From positions 1 through 8,087 of the forward strand of contig JAQIDA010000012.1 of assembly GCA_027858275.1 (NCBI GenBank): a stretch of DNA of 8,087 nt. The letters run 5' to 3'. The notes beneath the pieces were generated by a model. That model did not search any database and was not told where the DNA came from. It saw only the letters and a program-made list of their open reading frames with translations. This stretch comes from Candidatus Kapaibacterium sp. (lineage in GTDB: Bacteria; Bacteroidota; Ignavibacteria; Kapaibacteriales; UBA2268). This document shows, in pieces, positions 1 to 5,652 of this stretch; the stretch's first letter is position 1, and every line of letters starts with the position of its first letter. A program made the translations under genes and the position numbers.

Positions 1-200
1 TAGCGAACAACAAACCTAATATAGATTTTCTGTTGTTGTTTATTTTCAGAAAAATTCTGTAATCATTTGAATCAAAAAGCATAAATAAGCAGCCTTGTGT
101 TAGTTGTCATTTGAAGTTCCGTGCAGATAAAAAAAACACCCTGTTTTCTAAGCGTCAGGACAAGTATTATTTGAGATAAAACATATTATTTCAGACGTTT

Positions 201-252
201 ATTTGATCTCCCCCTGTCGCAAAAATAGCAAAAAAACAGGGGCATATCAAAT
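201..252. repeat. Long imperfect inverted repeat upstream of ppdK
   Basis: The outer arms ATTTGAT (201-207) and ATCAAAT (246-252) are perfectly complementary. So are the inner arms CCCCTGT (211-217) and ACAGGGG (236-242). The three bases between the arms on each side form one T-A pair flanked by two mismatches, giving a 17-position stem with 15 pairs and an 18-base A-rich loop. Neither strand has a T-run directly after the stem, so it is not a standard intrinsic terminator. It sits about 95 bases before the predicted promoter. It could be the 3' end structure of an upstream transcript, a protein binding site or part of a small RNA; the sequence does not decide. Confidence 0.6.
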
Positions 253-347
253 ACAAAAAAATAATATACTGAAAATATATTGATATTTGAATTGTTATAT
301 TCAAAATGTTGTTGTAATTTTGTTTTTTTGTAAATAGCATGAATGGT

Positions 348-379
348 TTTGAATTAAAAAAATAGATAAAATAGGTTTG
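348..379 (+). promoter_or_regulatory. Bacteroidota-type promoter of ppdK
   Basis: TTTG at 348-351 is followed after 20 bases by TAGGTTTG at 372-379, an exact fit to TAnnTTTG. Known: Bacteroidota housekeeping sigma factor uses a -33 TTTG and a -7 TAnnTTTG element at about this spacing. A start of transcription near 385 would leave a leader of roughly 25 bases carrying GGAG (400-403), seven bases before the ATG. The surroundings are AT-rich, so short motifs arise easily by chance, but the pair, its spacing and its position before the gene agree. Confidence 0.55.
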
Positions 380-410
380 ATTTAACAATAATTATTAACG
401 GAGTTTTTTT

Positions 411-3179
411 ATGTCTAAAAATAAAAAAAACAAAGGCGCGCCAAAGTATGTTTATACTTTTGGCGGCGGAAAAGCTGAAGGCAAAGCAGACATGAAAAAT
501 CTGCTCGGCGGAAAAGGTGCTAACTTGGCTGAAATGGTTAACTTAGGAATGCCTGTCCCCGGCGGTTTTACACTTACTACGGAATTATGTACTGCATACT
601 ATGACAACAACGAAAAATACCCCGAATCAGTATATCCTGAAGTAGATTGGGCATTGCCTATTCTCGAAGCAGAAATGGGAATGAAATTCGGCGATCCCGA
701 TGACCCGCTACTCGTATCAGTTCGTTCAGGTGCGCGCGCTTCAATGCCGGGCATGATGGACACAGTGTTGAATCTCGGTTTGAATGATATTACAATCCAG
801 GGCTTGATCAAAAAATCAGGTAACCCTCGTTTTGCTTATGATTCATATCGTCGTTTCGTTTCTATGTACGGTGACGTTGTTCTCGACATGAAACCACATA
901 CAAAAGATGATCACGATCCGTTCGAATTAATTCTTGAAGCAAAAAAAGAAGCTCGCGGTGTATCTCTTGACGTAGATCTCACAGCTGAAGATTTGAAAGA
1001 ACTCGTATCTGAATACAAAGCAGCAATTAAAGAAATCAAAGGCATCGACTTCCCCGAAGATCCTATTAAACAGCTCTGGGGAGCTATCGACGCAGTTTTC
1101 GGTTCATGGAACAACAGCAGAGCCATCGTTTACAGAAAACTCAACAACATTCCCGCAGAATGGGGAACAGCAGTAAACGTTCAGGCTATGGTTTATGGTA
1201 ACATGGGCGACGATTCAGGTACAGGCGTTGCATTCACACGCGACGCAGCTTCAGGCGCAAACTACTTCTATGGTGAGTTCCTTATGAACGCACAGGGCGA
1301 AGACGTTGTTGCCGGTATCCGCACACCTCTTCCTATCACTCAGCTGAAAGAAATCGATCCAAAATCTTATGAAGAACTCGACGCTATCCGTTTGAGACTC
1401 GAAGATCATTATGCCGACATGATGGACATCGAATTCACAATCCAGGACAAAAAACTCTATATGCTTCAGTGCCGCGTCGGTAAACGTACAGCATTCGCTG
1501 CTATGAAAATCGCCGTTGATATGGTTGCAGAAAAACGCATCAAACCTAAAGAAGCATTGATGAGAATCGACGCCGACAAATTGAACGAACTTCTTCGTCC
1601 GATTTTCGATCTTAAAGAAAAGAAAATTGCTTTGGATAACAAACAACTCCTTGCAAAAGGCTTGAACGCAGGTCCCGGCGCAGCAACAGGCAAAGTTGTA
1701 TTCAATGCTGAAGATGCGGTGACACTTGCAAAATCAGGCGATCCTGTTATCTTGGTTCGCGTTGAAACATCACCTGAAGACATTGCCGGCATGGATGCTT
1801 CCGAAGGTATCTTGACAGCACGCGGCGGTATGACATCTCACGCTGCTTTGGTTGCTCGTCAAATGGGAAAAGTTTGTGTTGCGGGTTGCGGCGAATTGAT
1901 TATCAATTACAAAACACGCACAATGAGAGTCGAAGGCTCAGATATCGTTATCAAAGAAAATGACTATATCTCAATCGACGGTTCAACAGGTGAAGTTATG
2001 GCCGGCCAGATTAAAACTTCTCCGAGTGAAGTCGTCAGAGTTTTGATCGACAAAGATCTTAAAGAAGAAGACGCTCCTGTATATCAGATATACAAACAGA
2101 TCATGACTTGGGCTGACAAATATCGCATCCTGAACGTTCGCACAAACGCCGATCAGCCTGATCAGGCAAGCAACGCAATCGCATTCGGCGCTGAAGGTAT
2201 CGGTCTGACTCGTACAGAACACATGTTCTTCGGCGAAGGCAAAATTGGCCCGATGCGCGAAATGATTCTTGCTAAGGACGTAGAAGGCAGAAAAGCAGCT
2301 CTTGCCAAATTGTTGCCTTTGCAGCGCGAAGATTTCGAAGGTATTTTCAAAGCTATGGACGGTCGCCCCGTAACTATCCGTACTATTGATCCTCCTTTGC
2401 ACGAATTCATCCCACATGATGATGCCGGACAGAAAGAAATCGCCGATATGGTCGGTATCACACCTGAAGCAGTTAAAGAACGCGTTGAACAATTGCACGA
2501 ATTCAATCCTATGCTTGGTTTCCGCGGTTGCCGCCTTGGTACTGCATTCCCTGAAATCACTTATATGCAGGCTCGCGCTATCTTCGAAGCTACTGTCAAC
2601 GTTATCAACGGCGGACAGAAAGTTATGCCGGAAATAATGATTCCTCTCGTAGGACACGTAGCTGAGCTCAAAGGACAGGAAATCGTTGTCCGTCAGGCAG
2701 CCAAAGACGTTATGGCAGAAACAGGCGTAGATTTCCCATATTTGGTCGGTACAATGATTGAAGTTCCTCGCGGCGCTATAACAGCCAAAGAAATTGCTGA
2801 AGTCGCTGAATTCTTCTCATTCGGTACAAATGACTTGACTCAGATGACTCTCGGCGTAAGCCGCGACGATGCAGGAAGCTTCCTTCCTATGTACGTTGAA
2901 AAAGATATCTATCAGGTCGACCCGTTCGTATCCGTTGACCAGTCAGGAGTTGGCTTCTTGATGAAACTTGCTGTGAAACAGGGTCGCAAATCAAGGAAAC
3001 ACATCAAACTTGGTATCTGCGGCGAACACGGCGGAGATCCTGAATCAGTAGAATTCTGTCACAGAATCGGCCTGAACTACGTTTCATGCTCACCATACAG
3101 AGTTCCGATCGCACGTTTGGCAGCAGCTCACGCAGCTATCAAAGACCAGGGTAAAAAAGCTAAAAAGAAAAAGAAATAA
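411..3179 (+). CDS. ppdK: Pyruvate phosphate dikinase
   Basis: This cytosolic enzyme interconverts pyruvate + ATP + Pi and PEP + AMP + PPi, feeding gluconeogenesis or working in glycolysis. All three domains are present in 922 residues. The N-terminal ATP-grasp domain runs to about 400, with 'LLGGKGANLAEM' near the start, 'SVRSGARASMPGMMDT' from residue 103 and 'LQCRVGKRT' near 352. The swivelling phosphohistidine domain carries 'GGMTSHAA' with the phospho-accepting His477; Thr475, two residues earlier, is the position phosphorylated by regulatory proteins in plant enzymes. The C-terminal PEP/pyruvate barrel has 'FRGCRLG' (704-710), 'FGTNDLTQMTLG' and 'GICGEHGGDP' with the catalytic Cys870. 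The ATG start has GGAG at 400-403. It is somewhat longer than the well-studied clostridial enzyme (about 874 residues). Both ends are lysine-rich, finishing in five lysines. It appears monocistronic, with its own promoter and terminator. The 'TSH' motif and full domain set exclude PEP synthase and PTS enzyme I. Confidence 0.98.
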   Translation: MSKNKKNKGAPKYVYTFGGGKAEGKADMKNLLGGKGANLAEMVNLGMPVPGGFTLTTELCTAYYDNNEKYPESVYPEVDWALPILEAEMGMKFGDPDDPLLVSVRSGARASMPGMMDTVLNLGLNDITIQGLIKKSGNPRFAYDSYRRFVSMYGDVVLDMKPHTKDDHDPFELILEAKKEARGVSLDVDLTAEDLKELVSEYKAAIKEIKGIDFPEDPIKQLWGAIDAVFGSWNNSRAIVYRKLNNIPAEWGTAVNVQAMVYGNMGDDSGTGVAFTRDAASGANYFYGEFLMNAQGEDVVAGIRTPLPITQLKEIDPKSYEELDAIRLRLEDHYADMMDIEFTIQDKKLYMLQCRVGKRTAFAAMKIAVDMVAEKRIKPKEALMRIDADKLNELLRPIFDLKEKKIALDNKQLLAKGLNAGPGAATGKVVFNAEDAVTLAKSGDPVILVRVETSPEDIAGMDASEGILTARGGMTSHAALVARQMGKVCVAGCGELIINYKTRTMRVEGSDIVIKENDYISIDGSTGEVMAGQIKTSPSEVVRVLIDKDLKEEDAPVYQIYKQIMTWADKYRILNVRTNADQPDQASNAIAFGAEGIGLTRTEHMFFGEGKIGPMREMILAKDVEGRKAALAKLLPLQREDFEGIFKAMDGRPVTIRTIDPPLHEFIPHDDAGQKEIADMVGITPEAVKERVEQLHEFNPMLGFRGCRLGTAFPEITYMQARAIFEATVNVINGGQKVMPEIMIPLVGHVAELKGQEIVVRQAAKDVMAETGVDFPYLVGTMIEVPRGAITAKEIAEVAEFFSFGTNDLTQMTLGVSRDDAGSFLPMYVEKDIYQVDPFVSVDQSGVGFLMKLAVKQGRKSRKHIKLGICGEHGGDPESVEFCHRIGLNYVSCSPYRVPIARLAAAHAAIKDQGKKAKKKKK

Positions 3180-3191
3180 ATTTTCTTAATT

Positions 3192-3217
3192 GAGCAAGGG
3201 AGCATGCTCCCTTGTTC
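3192..3217 (+). terminator. Perfect palindromic hairpin just after ppdK
   Basis: CAAGGGAGCA followed by TGCTCCCTTG (3195-3214) is a perfect 20-base palindrome. It extends outward by a G-T, an A-T and a G-C pair to 3192-3217. It lies 12 bases after the ppdK stop codon. Only a short T-rich stretch (TTCTTGATT) follows, so alone it is a weak terminator. It may instead protect the 3' end of the mRNA after processing of read-through from the terminator downstream. Being palindromic DNA, a protein binding site is also possible. Confidence 0.5.
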
Positions 3218-3229
3218 TTGATTAGTATA

Positions 3230-3270
3230 AAAACAGCCGCTTGATTTAGTTCAGGCGGCTGTTTTGTTTT
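3230..3270 (+). terminator. Intrinsic terminator of ppdK
   Basis: AAAACAGCCGC (3230-3240) pairs with GCGGCTGTTTT (3255-3265). The stem continues inward as TTGA/TCAG with one G-T pair, giving 15 pairs around a six-base loop (3245-3250). The descending arm runs into TTTTGTTTT (3262-3270), the expected uridine tract. The A-run on the ascending side means it could also work in the minus direction, which would isolate ppdK from minus-strand transcription coming from the TonB-family gene. Confidence 0.85.
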
Positions 3271-3290
3271 GGTGAACAAGAACTATTCAA

Positions 3291-3380
3291 GCGCAACAGA
3301 CAGCTTAGAGCTGTTTGCAAGAATCACAAATAATTTATCTCGCAGAGTGCTAAAGCACTCTGTTGCGGTGGAATGCGAGA
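3291..3380. repeat. Nested hairpin cluster, probable dispersed intergenic repeat
   Basis: Two hairpins lie within 90 bases. The first is CAGACAGCT/AGCTGTTTG around a TAG loop (3297-3317, one G-T pair). The second is CAGAGTGC/GCACTCTG around TAAA (3343-3362, perfect). They are linked by a longer inverted repeat, CGCAACAGA (3292-3300) with TCTGTTGCG (3359-3367), and TCTCGCA (3338-3344) can also pair with TGCGAGA (3374-3380). Several mutually exclusive folds are thus possible. A 73-residue minus-strand open frame (3283-3504) runs through it but has no domain and overlaps the TonB-family gene, so I treat it as spurious. The design suggests a repeat-family unit or structured RNA rather than a gene. 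Confidence 0.6.
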
Positions 3381-3397
3381 AATATATGAAGACAAAG

Positions 3398-3448
3398 AAC
3401 CTCCCCCTTACCCCTCCTTCGCAGGCGTGGGGATAAGAGAGGGGAAGT
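3398..3448. repeat. C-rich/G-rich imperfect hairpin
   Basis: A pyrimidine-rich arm with CCTCCCCC and CCCCTCC (3400-3418) faces a purine-rich arm with GTGGGG, ATAAG and AGAGGGG (3427-3444). The arms pair imperfectly with single-base bulges (CCCC with GGGG, TTA with TAA, then further C-G pairs). The composition is unlike the surrounding spacer. Similar 'CCTCCCCC...CCCCTCCTTC' blocks are familiar as dispersed intergenic repeats in many bacteria; membership in such a family is recollection, not tested. It begins 13 bases beyond the stop of the minus-strand TonB-family gene and could end that transcript, though only a short T-rich stretch (TTCTTTG) follows in that direction. Confidence 0.5.
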
Positions 3449-3461
3449 TTCTTATGTATTA

Positions 3462-4232
3462 CTAATCTGTTAATCTGAATTCGACGGGAATTTGAATTAT
3501 ACATGCGACGGGAGTTCTGTTCTGTATCGCGGGTCTGAACATGGTTTTCATTACTGCTGTGAGAGCTGCTTTGTTGAGCGCAGAGTGTTTTGATGAAATA
3601 ATATGGGCGTCTGTCGGCTTGCCTGTTTTATCAATGATAACGCCTACTATAACTGTTCCCTCGATTTTGGCTCTTATTGCCAATTGAGGATAAACAACGT
3701 TAGAAGTTAATTCTGATACACTGAAAACAGGTTCTTCTTCTACTCCGAAGGGAGTCGCTATTACTTTTTCTTTTTCCCGCTCCTTGATTTCAACAGTGGG
3801 CGTCTTCTCAATCATTTTTGCAAATTCATCCGGAGTCGGCATGTGGTCTCCTTGTTGCGCGAACGCTGACGGAAGCTCATCAATTGAGGCGATGTCATCT
3901 TCCACATCCATCTCCATGCCCGTTACCGGGACAAAGTAACCGGCTCTTTTTGCGGAGCCAAATATCCGCACTATCGGTGGCAGTGGCGGCGGAACAACCT
4001 GCTCGACGGGAAAAGGACTGACATGTATAGGACCGTCATATCCTGTTATCGGCGACACTAATTCTGTTCCGGCTATAAGGTCGCTGAAGGCACATGAGCC
4101 TATAAACATTGTCGTCAGAAGCGCGATCGTAACCATCAATCCTCTGAAAGTATTTTTTTCGATCGCTCTTTTAATTTCGGCAGCTCCGTATGGTCGTATA
4201 GGTATAACTATAGTGGTCTTATTGGTACGCAT
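3462..4232 (-). CDS. TonB-family energy transducer protein
   Basis: TonB proteins are anchored in the inner membrane and pass proton-motive energy from ExbB/ExbD to outer-membrane receptors. The 256 residues show a cytoplasmic N-terminus with 'YGAAEIKRAIEKN' (15-27), one membrane segment (about 31-47), a short proline stretch 'VVPPPLPPI' (79-87), an acidic periplasmic linker, and a C-terminal TonB domain (about 169-256). That domain includes 'VVYPQLAIRAKIEGTV', 'VIIDKTGKPTDAHII' and 'ALTAVMKTMFRPA', the usual order. The proline region is much shorter than in enterobacterial TonB. The ATG is preceded by a full AGGAGGG (4237-4243) at four bases, the best ribosome binding site in the window. No exbB, exbD or receptor gene is adjacent, so its partner is unknown. 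Cys47 follows 'IGS', resembling a lipobox, but the 30-residue cytoplasmic lead and the family pattern favour a membrane anchor. Assignment to the family is firm; the exact transport role is not known. Confidence 0.9.
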   Translation of the reverse strand: MRTNKTTIVIPIRPYGAAEIKRAIEKNTFRGLMVTIALLTTMFIGSCAFSDLIAGTELVSPITGYDGPIHVSPFPVEQVVPPPLPPIVRIFGSAKRAGYFVPVTGMEMDVEDDIASIDELPSAFAQQGDHMPTPDEFAKMIEKTPTVEIKEREKEKVIATPFGVEEEPVFSVSELTSNVVYPQLAIRAKIEGTVIVGVIIDKTGKPTDAHIISSKHSALNKAALTAVMKTMFRPAIQNRTPVACIIQIPVEFRLTD

Positions 4233-4313
4233 AATGCCCTCCTGTAATACAGATAATGTAAAAATCTTATTTGTGTCCGAAAGCCGGGCAACATAAACCG
4301 GATGTGCTATAAT

Positions 4314-4343
4314 TTTATAATGTAATGACGGCTTCTATTCTAA
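4314..4343 (-). promoter_or_regulatory. Possible promoter of the TonB-family gene
   Basis: On the minus strand TTAGAA (4343-4338) is followed after 18 bases by TATAAA (4319-4314), a weak sigma-70-like pair that would give a leader of about 75 bases. No TAnnTTTG element of the ppdK type is seen between this gene and its divergent neighbour. The region is AT-rich, so this is tentative. Confidence 0.25.
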
Positions 4344-4407
4344 CAGACACAGGAAGTTTTAAAAAAGTTACAGGAATTATGTTTTTTTTTATTAATATAT
4401 TCTTATC

Positions 4408-4429
4408 TTATTGCAAAGTTATTGCAATG
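4408..4429. promoter_or_regulatory. Operator-like ATTGCAA repeats
   Basis: ATTGCAA (4410-4416) and TTGCAAT (4422-4428) form a perfect inverted repeat with a five-base centre. The same bases also read as an 11-base tandem repeat, TTATTGCAAAG then TTATTGCAATG (4408-4418, 4419-4429), differing at one position. A one-helical-turn tandem with dyad symmetry in a divergent intergenic region is a typical transcription-factor site. The GTG start of the small plus-strand gene is 48 bases on. A possible -10 (GATAAT, 4436-4441) lies just downstream, with TTGCAA (4411-4416) as a poor -35 at 19 bases, so a bound protein would overlap the promoter. The controlling protein is unknown. Confidence 0.45.
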
Positions 4430-4477
4430 ATTAAAGATAATTGAAATTGACCGTAACAGCGGAAGGGTGAACCGGCA

Positions 4478-4750
4478 GTGAACGAAAACAATAATATTGA
4501 TTCTAAAAGAGCGCAGGAGCAGCTGTCTGATGAAAACACAATTCTTGCTCGTGAAATTGATATTCTTTTCAATAATATCGACGGTATTATTGCGGATGAT
4601 GATAATTATAATAAGCTTCGAGAAAAATTATTTGATATGACTGTAAATCTGAGCCAAGAGATTGTTTCTTTGACCAGAGATATTGCAGGTCTGACAACGA
4701 GGGTTAAACTATTGAATGGATCGAAAACCGCTGATGAGTCAAATCGTTAA
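4478..4750 (+). CDS. Small two-helix coiled-coil protein, function unknown
   Basis: I do not recognise a family. The 90-residue, acidic, cytosolic-looking protein (no signal peptide or membrane segment) has two predicted amphipathic helices. The first has hydrophobic residues in heptad phase (L16, L23, I27, L30, I34, I37) and is followed by an acidic turn 'ADDDNYN' (39-45). The second has five leucines exactly seven apart (L51, L58, L65, L72, L79) with I62, I69 and V76 at the companion positions, a near-ideal coiled coil. The tail is polar. It starts at GTG with AGGGTGA (4464-4470) seven bases before it; no in-frame upstream start has a better site. It stands alone, divergent from the TonB-family gene and convergent with the metal transporter 12 bases away. 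A small division-associated or adaptor coiled-coil protein is possible, but nothing in the sequence shows it. Confidence 0.75.
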   Translation: MNENNNIDSKRAQEQLSDENTILAREIDILFNNIDGIIADDDNYNKLREKLFDMTVNLSQEIVSLTRDIAGLTTRVKLLNGSKTADESNR

Positions 4751-4762
4751 GCCTGAGCATCA

Positions 4763-5629
4763 CTACTCCTGTTCAGGGTCAACGTGAACGGTTGCTCTGA
4801 TATTCTTTTTCTCTAACAGCGCGATTTCAATTTTTTCAGCGATTTCATGTGCCTTGTCAACTTGCCAATTACCGGGTAGGCAAACATGCAATGTTACTTC
4901 GACAATCTCTCCGTAAATATGGGTTTTGATATCATGAACGTCGCTAATATGACCGTCGGATGATTGAGCAATTTTCATTACATCAGATTCAAATTTTGAA
5001 TTCGGTTTCTCTCCGAGAATTGAATTCACTGCTTCTTGCATAATTTCCCATGTTACATACAGAATCATTCCTGATATTACGAAACCGAGAAGAGAGTCAA
5101 TCCAATAAAACTTAGAACCGAATATGGCACCGATGACAATTACTAACGTGGTTATGGCGTCGCTGCGATGATGCCATGCATCCGCTCTCAAAGCCTCGGA
5201 GTTCAATTTTTTGCCGGCATAAGACGAGAACTGAGCCATAGCTTCTTTTAGTACAACTGATACGGCAAAAATGATAATAGCCGTTGTTCCGAATTGGGCA
5301 GTTTCTCCCGTATTAAATTTTGTGATTGATTCCCCGATAAAATTAAATCCGACGATAGCGAGCAGGGTGGCGATAATAATCGCTGCGATCGATTCCGCGC
5401 GCCCGTGTCCGAAAGGATGCTTTTTATCAGGAGGCATGGCGGCAAGTCTAAAGCCGAGGATCACGATAATCGAAGTTAGTGAATCGGAGAGTGTATGCCA
5501 AGAATCGGCAATCATGGCAACGGACTGCGAGGCCGTTCCCGCCCAATATTTAACAGCAAACAACAGAGTATTTATCAGAACTGACAACCAGCCTGCTATA
5601 TAGCCCAGTCTTTTGGAATTTGTTTTCAT
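4763..5629 (-). CDS. Cation diffusion facilitator (CDF) metal/proton antiporter
   Basis: CDF proteins are inner-membrane dimers that export Zn(II) and related divalent metals in exchange for protons. The 288 residues fit the family, with about six membrane segments over residues 10-205 and a cytosolic dimerisation domain from about 210. The transport site is H45xxxD49 in segment 2 ('HTLSD') and H153xxxD157 in segment 5 ('HHRSD'). Known: this His-Asp/His-Asp set is typical of Zn-type CDFs, whereas E. coli YiiP has Asp at 45. The loop 'DKKHPFGHGRAE' supplies D68, H71 and H75, matching YiiP site B. The C-terminal domain has H232, H248, H261 and a final 'HVDPE', matching the YiiP zinc-sensing sites almost residue for residue. 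The ATG start lacks a clear Shine-Dalgarno sequence. It follows the OmpA-like gene by 23 bases with no terminator, so it is probably co-transcribed and perhaps translated by reinitiation. Zinc as main substrate is inferred from the residues. Confidence 0.95.
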   Translation of the reverse strand: MKTNSKRLGYIAGWLSVLINTLLFAVKYWAGTASQSVAMIADSWHTLSDSLTSIIVILGFRLAAMPPDKKHPFGHGRAESIAAIIIATLLAIVGFNFIGESITKFNTGETAQFGTTAIIIFAVSVVLKEAMAQFSSYAGKKLNSEALRADAWHHRSDAITTLVIVIGAIFGSKFYWIDSLLGFVISGMILYVTWEIMQEAVNSILGEKPNSKFESDVMKIAQSSDGHISDVHDIKTHIYGEIVEVTLHVCLPGNWQVDKAHEIAEKIEIALLEKKNIRATVHVDPEQE

Positions 5630-5652
5630 AATTGTTCGTTGTTAAAATTGAC

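Larger units (their letters stand above)
1..410. other. AT-rich non-coding leader upstream of ppdK
   Basis: No convincing gene is seen here. The only long open frame (minus strand, 191-388) encodes a low-complexity, Phe/Ile/Tyr/Asn-rich peptide as expected from AT-rich DNA, and it has no recognisable domain. The plus strand is broken by stops from the first base. The stretch holds a weak 7-bp inverted repeat near its start (TTTTCTG at 26-32 with CAGAAAA at 47-53), a strong imperfect hairpin at 201-252, a Bacteroidota-like promoter at 348-379 and the ppdK ribosome binding site (GGAG at 400-403). Nothing convincing is seen between about 60 and 200. Confidence 0.7.

Noticed and set aside
24..60. 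TTTTCTG/CAGAAAA and the competing CAGAA/TTCTG pairs as an attenuator
   Set aside because: Short, AT-rich arms expected by chance in this spacer, with no linked gene or T-tract.
191..388. 65-residue minus-strand open frame upstream of ppdK
   Set aside because: Low-complexity Phe/Ile/Tyr/Asn composition from AT-rich DNA, no domain, and it overlaps the ppdK promoter and hairpin.
1251..1646. 131-residue minus-strand open frame inside ppdK
   Set aside because: Antisense shadow of conserved ppdK sequence; no recognisable motif or ribosome binding site case.
1983..2657. 224-residue minus-strand open frame inside ppdK
   Set aside because: It is antisense to a fully conserved part of the ppdK barrel domain and owes its length to codon bias; Phe/Cys/His-rich with no domain.
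3283..3460. CRISPR or tandem-repeat array at the hairpin cluster
   Set aside because: The repeated pieces are inverted, not regularly spaced direct repeats, and there are no spacers or cas genes.
3470..3600. Lipoprotein reading of the TonB-family N-terminus (Cys47 after IGS)
   Set aside because: The cysteine follows a 30-residue cytoplasmic lead and the family's usual membrane anchor; a lipoprotein signal would need a later start that lacks a ribosome binding site.
4752..4777. CCTGA/TCAGG inverted repeat between the convergent small gene and the CDF gene as a terminator
   Set aside because: Only five pairs with a 16-base loop and no T-tract on either strand.
5271..5603. 110-residue plus-strand open frame opposite the CDF transporter
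   Set aside because: Antisense to conserved membrane segments and metal sites of the CDF protein; no independent support.
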